Part shown: piece after piece, positions 22,789 to 25,686 of the stretch
Position numbering within the stretch: position 1 is the first letter of the stretch
Layout: every line of letters begins with the position of its first letter
Origin: Phycisphaerales bacterium UBA854
Lineage (GTDB): Bacteria; Planctomycetota; Phycisphaerae; Phycisphaerales; SM1A02
Assembly (NCBI GenBank): GCA_002295885.1
Contig: DBGM01000034.1
Span: forward strand, 41,542-67,227
Direction of reading: 5' to 3'
Length of the DNA: 25,686 nt
Translations under genes and position numbers: made by a program
The notes under the pieces: model-generated
What the model saw: only the letters and a program-made list of their open reading frames with translations
Database searches by the model: none
Told to the model about the DNA's origin: nothing

Positions 22789-24432
22789 TCAGTTCTCCGT
22801 CTCGAGCGGCGCGAGCCGCACCGAGGACAGGGAACGCCGCAGTTCCTCGAGCTCTTCGATGCGCCACGTGCCCAGCACGTTGCCGTCCGCATCGCGGAGT
22901 TCGATCACGGCCCGTTCGGCCACGAGGTCGTCGGGAAGTTCGAGGCCGCGTGCCTCGAGCGATGTCCGCTGTTCGAGTTCGGCGATTTCCTCGTCGAGTC
23001 CGGTCAGGCGTTCCATGATCCGCTGGCGGGTGTCCAGCGCCAGTTCCAGTTCGGCCCGGCGGGCCACCTCGCCGGATGCGTCCTGGACGGGGAGCTCAGG
23101 CCAGTCGCCGTCGGCAAGGCGATCACCCATGATCTCCAGGGCGCGGGCCAGAGCGGTGTCCCGGATCTCCTCGCGGATCCAGTCCGGATCGTGCGTCCGG
23201 GGTTCGTCGGGCTCGTCGTTGGTGATCACCGTCCACGGCAGTCGGCGTTCGTAGCGGCGGTTGAAGTCCTCGATGGACTCGTCGACGATGAATCCCTCGG
23301 TGGGATCCACACCCCATTCGGAGTCGGGGTCGCCGGGAATGCGGTGCAGGCTGCGCCCGCTGGGCAGGTAGTAGTAGGCCGTCGTGAACTTGAGGATGCC
23401 TCCGCCCTGGTCCAGCTCACGGACCTCCTGCACCGATCCCTTGCCGTAGGTTCGTTCACCGAGCACCACGGCGCGGTCGTTGTCCTTGAGCGAGCCCGCG
23501 ACGATCTCGCTGGCCGATGCGGACCGGTCGTCCACGAGGACCATGATCGGGATGTCGGTGAAGGTCCCGTTGGCGGTGGCACTGAAGACCCTCGCGCGTT
23601 CCTTGCGTTCCGGTCGGGCGGAGCTGATGCTGAGCAGCCGACCTTCCTGCAGGAAGAGGTCCGCGGTCTCCAGAGCCGCGGTCAGCGCGCCGCCGGGATT
23701 GCTCCGGACGTCGAGGATCAGTCCGTCGAGGTCGTCCTGCTCCTTGAGCGAGGTGAGGATGCCCTCCAGTTCGTCCGAGGTGCGGGTCGTGAACTGATCG
23801 AGTCCGACGTAGGCGATGTTGCGTTCCGGATCGAGCACGAACGTCCAGTCCCCGTCGCGGCGGATCAGTCCGAACGTGGACCGCGTCTCGATGGGGGCGC
23901 GGACGATGGTCAGCGTCTCCTCCGAGCCGTCGAGGTGCCGCACCAGCACATCCACGGTGGTGCCGGGTTCTCCGAGCAGGCGATCGATGCAGTCGTTGAC
24001 CGGCTTGTCCTTCGTGCTCTCGCCGTCGATCGCGAGGATCAGATCGCCCGCGAGAATGCCGGCCTCGAGCGCCGGCGAGTTCTCCATCGGGGTGATGATC
24101 GAGAGGTATTCGGTGGTGCCGTTGATCCTCGCCCCGATTCCCACGTAGTTGCCGCTGAGGTTCTTCCGGAAGTTGGCCTGGTCCGCCGGCGGGACGTATT
24201 CGCAGAAGGGGTCGTCGAGCGATTCGATCATCGCCTCGATCATCGCCTGCTGCATCTGCTCCTCGTCGGGTTCGCTGACGTAGTCCGACACGATCATGCC
24301 GCGGATGTCGACGATGGGATCGAACCACCGGTAGCCGTCGTCGCGGACGGCGATGGCGCGGGGGACCGCGATCGCCAGCAGGGACAGCAGCACACCGATG
24401 AGGATCGAAACGATGATTTGGCGAATATTCAT
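22789..24432 (-). CDS. S41 C-terminal processing protease, membrane-anchored
   Basis: The 547-residue product probably cleaves envelope proteins near their C-termini. The start at 24432 gives a hydrophobic N-terminal helix (residues 6-24) and has a GGAGGT ribosome site five bases upstream; the frame runs open to 25539 but that part is antisense to hflX. A PDZ-like domain spans about 92-170 (V-G-I-G-A-R, A-G-D-L-I-L-A-I-D-G). The S41 domain has D-V-R-S-N-P-G-G near 241-248, Ser306 in S-A-S-A-S-E-I and Lys331 in T-Y-G-K-G, 25 residues apart as in Prc and CtpA. Past about residue 440 comes a highly charged tail, with a likely coiled coil at 458-500, not found in short CtpA proteins. It is the first gene of the tsaD run and diverges from hflX. 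Confidence 0.95.
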   Translation of the reverse strand: MNIRQIIVSILIGVLLSLLAIAVPRAIAVRDDGYRWFDPIVDIRGMIVSDYVSEPDEEQMQQAMIEAMIESLDDPFCEYVPPADQANFRKNLSGNYVGIGARINGTTEYLSIITPMENSPALEAGILAGDLILAIDGESTKDKPVNDCIDRLLGEPGTTVDVLVRHLDGSEETLTIVRAPIETRSTFGLIRRDGDWTFVLDPERNIAYVGLDQFTTRTSDELEGILTSLKEQDDLDGLILDVRSNPGGALTAALETADLFLQEGRLLSISSARPERKERARVFSATANGTFTDIPIMVLVDDRSASASEIVAGSLKDNDRAVVLGERTYGKGSVQEVRELDQGGGILKFTTAYYYLPSGRSLHRIPGDPDSEWGVDPTEGFIVDESIEDFNRRYERRLPWTVITNDEPDEPRTHDPDWIREEIRDTALARALEIMGDRLADGDWPELPVQDASGEVARRAELELALDTRQRIMERLTGLDEEIAELEQRTSLEARGLELPDDLVAERAVIELRDADGNVLGTWRIEELEELRRSLSSVRLAPLETEN

Positions 24433-24462
24433 GAACGACCTCCGTGGATGGACGGTCCGGAG

Positions 24463-24470
24463 ACTAGGAT
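24463..24470 (+). promoter_or_regulatory. Candidate -10 for hflX
   Basis: ACTAGGAT ends in TAGGAT (24465-24470), about 68 bases before the hflX ATG. No good -35 is seen 16-18 bases upstream. It mirrors a CTAGGAT on the other strand at 24503-24509, and the two predicted transcripts would overlap by about 20 bases. Confidence 0.3.
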
Positions 24471-24502
24471 TGGCATGTCGCCCGGCGTCCGGCCGACGAA
24501 CC

Positions 24503-24509
24503 ATCCTAG
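24503..24509 (-). promoter_or_regulatory. Candidate -10 for the S41-tsaD run
   Basis: On the minus strand CTAGGAT gives TAGGAT (24503-24508), 71 bases before the S41 protease start. No convincing -35 is seen. The spacer between the divergent genes is only 105 bases, so both promoters must lie within it or nearby. Confidence 0.3.
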
Positions 24510-24537
24510 CGGCCCACCCCGGTCCGGATGCCCGCAC

Positions 24538-25686
24538 ATGAGCCAAATCCAGCGTGAACAACTGAAGGTCGCACGCGAACGAGCCGTGCTCGTCTCGGTG
24601 CGCCTGCCGAGGGACGAAGTCGATCTGGAGACCCGGGTCGGAGAGCTCTCGGCGCTGGCCCGCACCGCCGACGCCGAGGTCGTCGGCGTGATGACGCAGG
24701 CTCGGCGGCTGCCCAGTGGAAAGACCTTCATCGGGCGGGGCAAGGTGGAGGAACTGGTCGAGTTCATCAAGAGCGAGCGTGCGACCGTGGTGCTCTTCGA
24801 TCACGAGCTGACCCCCGGGCAGATCCGCAATCTCGAGCGGGCCACCAGCTGCAAGATCATCGATCGCAGCGAACTCATCCTGGACATCTTCGCCCGTCGT
24901 GCGACCACCCACGCCGCGAAGCTGCAGGTCGAGATCGCCCAGCTCCAGTACACCTATCCGCGACTCCGGGCGATGTGGGACCACCTCGGTCAGGTCACCG
25001 GCGGTGCGCCGATCGGCATCGGAACCCGCGGTCCGGGCGAGAAGCAGCTCGAGATCGACCGGCGTCTGGTGAAGCGTCGGCTGCGGCATCTCCGCAACGA
25101 TCTTGAGACCATCCAGCAGCGCAAGGTCCGCGAAGTGCACGCACGCAACGAGGATCACTTCACGGTCGGCCTGGTGGGCTACACGAACGTGGGCAAGTCC
25201 ACGCTCTTCAACAGCCTCACCGAGGGCGGCGCCTTCGCCAACGACAAGCTCTTCGCGACCCTGTCCACCCGGGTGGAGCGATGGGACGTCGGAGGCGGAA
25301 ACACCGTCATGCTCTCGGACACGGTCGGGTTCATCCGGAAGCTGCCGCACCACCTGGTGGCGTCGTTCCGGTCGACGCTCGAGGAGACGGTGCATTGCCA
25401 GCTGCTGCTGAATCTCGTGGACGTCTCCGATCCCAACGCGCGGGCGCAGGCCCGTTCGGTCGACCGGACGCTCGATCAGATCGGAGCGGTGGATCAGCCC
25501 CGCATCGTGCTGCTCAACAAGATCGACCGCCTCGAGCATCCCGACCTGCTTCTGCCGTGGCTACGTGACTACCCCAACGCGATCCCCATCAGCGCCGTCA
25601 CCCGAGAGGGCCTCGACGTCCTCGGGGAGACGGTCCGCGCCATGTTCGTCGGGCCGTCCGCGACGGTGCGTCTGACCGTCCAGCTC
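24538..25686 (+). CDS. hflX: Ribosome-associated GTPase HflX, C-terminus cut by window edge
   Basis: The 383 residues seen run to the right edge without a stop. HflX binds the 50S subunit and splits stalled or hibernating ribosomes using GTP. The N-terminal glycine-rich domain (G-R-G-K-V-E-E-L, F-D-H-E-L-T-P-G-Q, D-I-F-A-R-R-A-T-T-H) and the G-T-R-G-P-G-E-K-Q-L-E linker are typical. The GTPase domain has G1 G-Y-T-N-V-G-K-S-T at 214-222, G3 D-T-V-G-F-I near 261 and G4 N-K-I-D near 327. The ATG at 24538 is used; its ribosome site is weak (a CGGA about nine bases upstream), and an ATG ten bases before is out of frame. It is the only plus-strand gene and lies beside the GGQ rescue-like gene cluster, fitting a ribosome-quality theme. 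Confidence 0.97.
   Translation, partial: MSQIQREQLKVARERAVLVSVRLPRDEVDLETRVGELSALARTADAEVVGVMTQARRLPSGKTFIGRGKVEELVEFIKSERATVVLFDHELTPGQIRNLERATSCKIIDRSELILDIFARRATTHAAKLQVEIAQLQYTYPRLRAMWDHLGQVTGGAPIGIGTRGPGEKQLEIDRRLVKRRLRHLRNDLETIQQRKVREVHARNEDHFTVGLVGYTNVGKSTLFNSLTEGGAFANDKLFATLSTRVERWDVGGGNTVMLSDTVGFIRKLPHHLVASFRSTLEETVHCQLLLNLVDVSDPNARAQARSVDRTLDQIGAVDQPRIVLLNKIDRLEHPDLLLPWLRDYPNAIPISAVTREGLDVLGETVRAMFVGPSATVRLTVQL

Noticed and set aside
24433..25539. Extension of the S41 protease frame by 369 codons
   Set aside because: This part is antisense to hflX; the ATG at 24432 has a strong ribosome site and begins a membrane helix.

Overview
The window is a GC-rich bacterial chromosome segment, most likely from Planctomycetota, class Phycisphaerae. 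The clues are two secreted proteins with the cysteine-rich repeats (A-C-C then spaced Cys and N-C-G-G-T-Y) common in that group, one with a dockerin-like tail ending in V-I-A-N-W, and a release-factor-like GGQ protein of a type I associate with planctomycetes. No tRNA, rRNA, insertion sequence, phage gene or CRISPR array was found. Fourteen protein genes are called, thirteen on the minus strand; the first is cut by the left edge and hflX by the right edge.

Along the minus strand, from right to left. At 24432-19998 a tight four-gene run encodes a membrane-anchored S41 C-terminal processing protease, TsaD (tRNA t6A synthesis), a small GGQ release-factor-like protein with a helix-turn-helix-like tail, and an M20 amidohydrolase. 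Gaps are 6, -4 and 20 bases. hflX diverges from it at 24538. At 19809-8980 lies the ribosomal/RNA polymerase block rplK-rplA-rplJ-rplL-rpoB-rpoC. It has its own candidate promoter, a stop-start overlap between rplA and rplJ, a 121-base spacer before rplL, a terminator or attenuator plus an AT-rich promoter-like island before rpoB, and a good intrinsic terminator after rpoC. secE and nusG, which usually sit just before rplK, are absent.

At 8691-1 lies an export-related block. It holds a 1664-residue secreted protein with a degenerate subtilisin domain (the catalytic His position is Arg), a secreted serine protease resembling Achromobacter lysyl endopeptidase with an intact His/Asp/Ser triad, and a lipoprotein of unknown function. 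The first two genes are separately terminated.

The most interesting signal is a 26-base element found once upstream of each of the two secreted Cys-rich protein genes (3577-3602 and 8889-8914), in the same orientation and nowhere else that I saw. It suggests common control of an active protease and a probable pseudoprotease that share related cysteine repeats. This is an inference from sequence and needs a genome-wide motif search.
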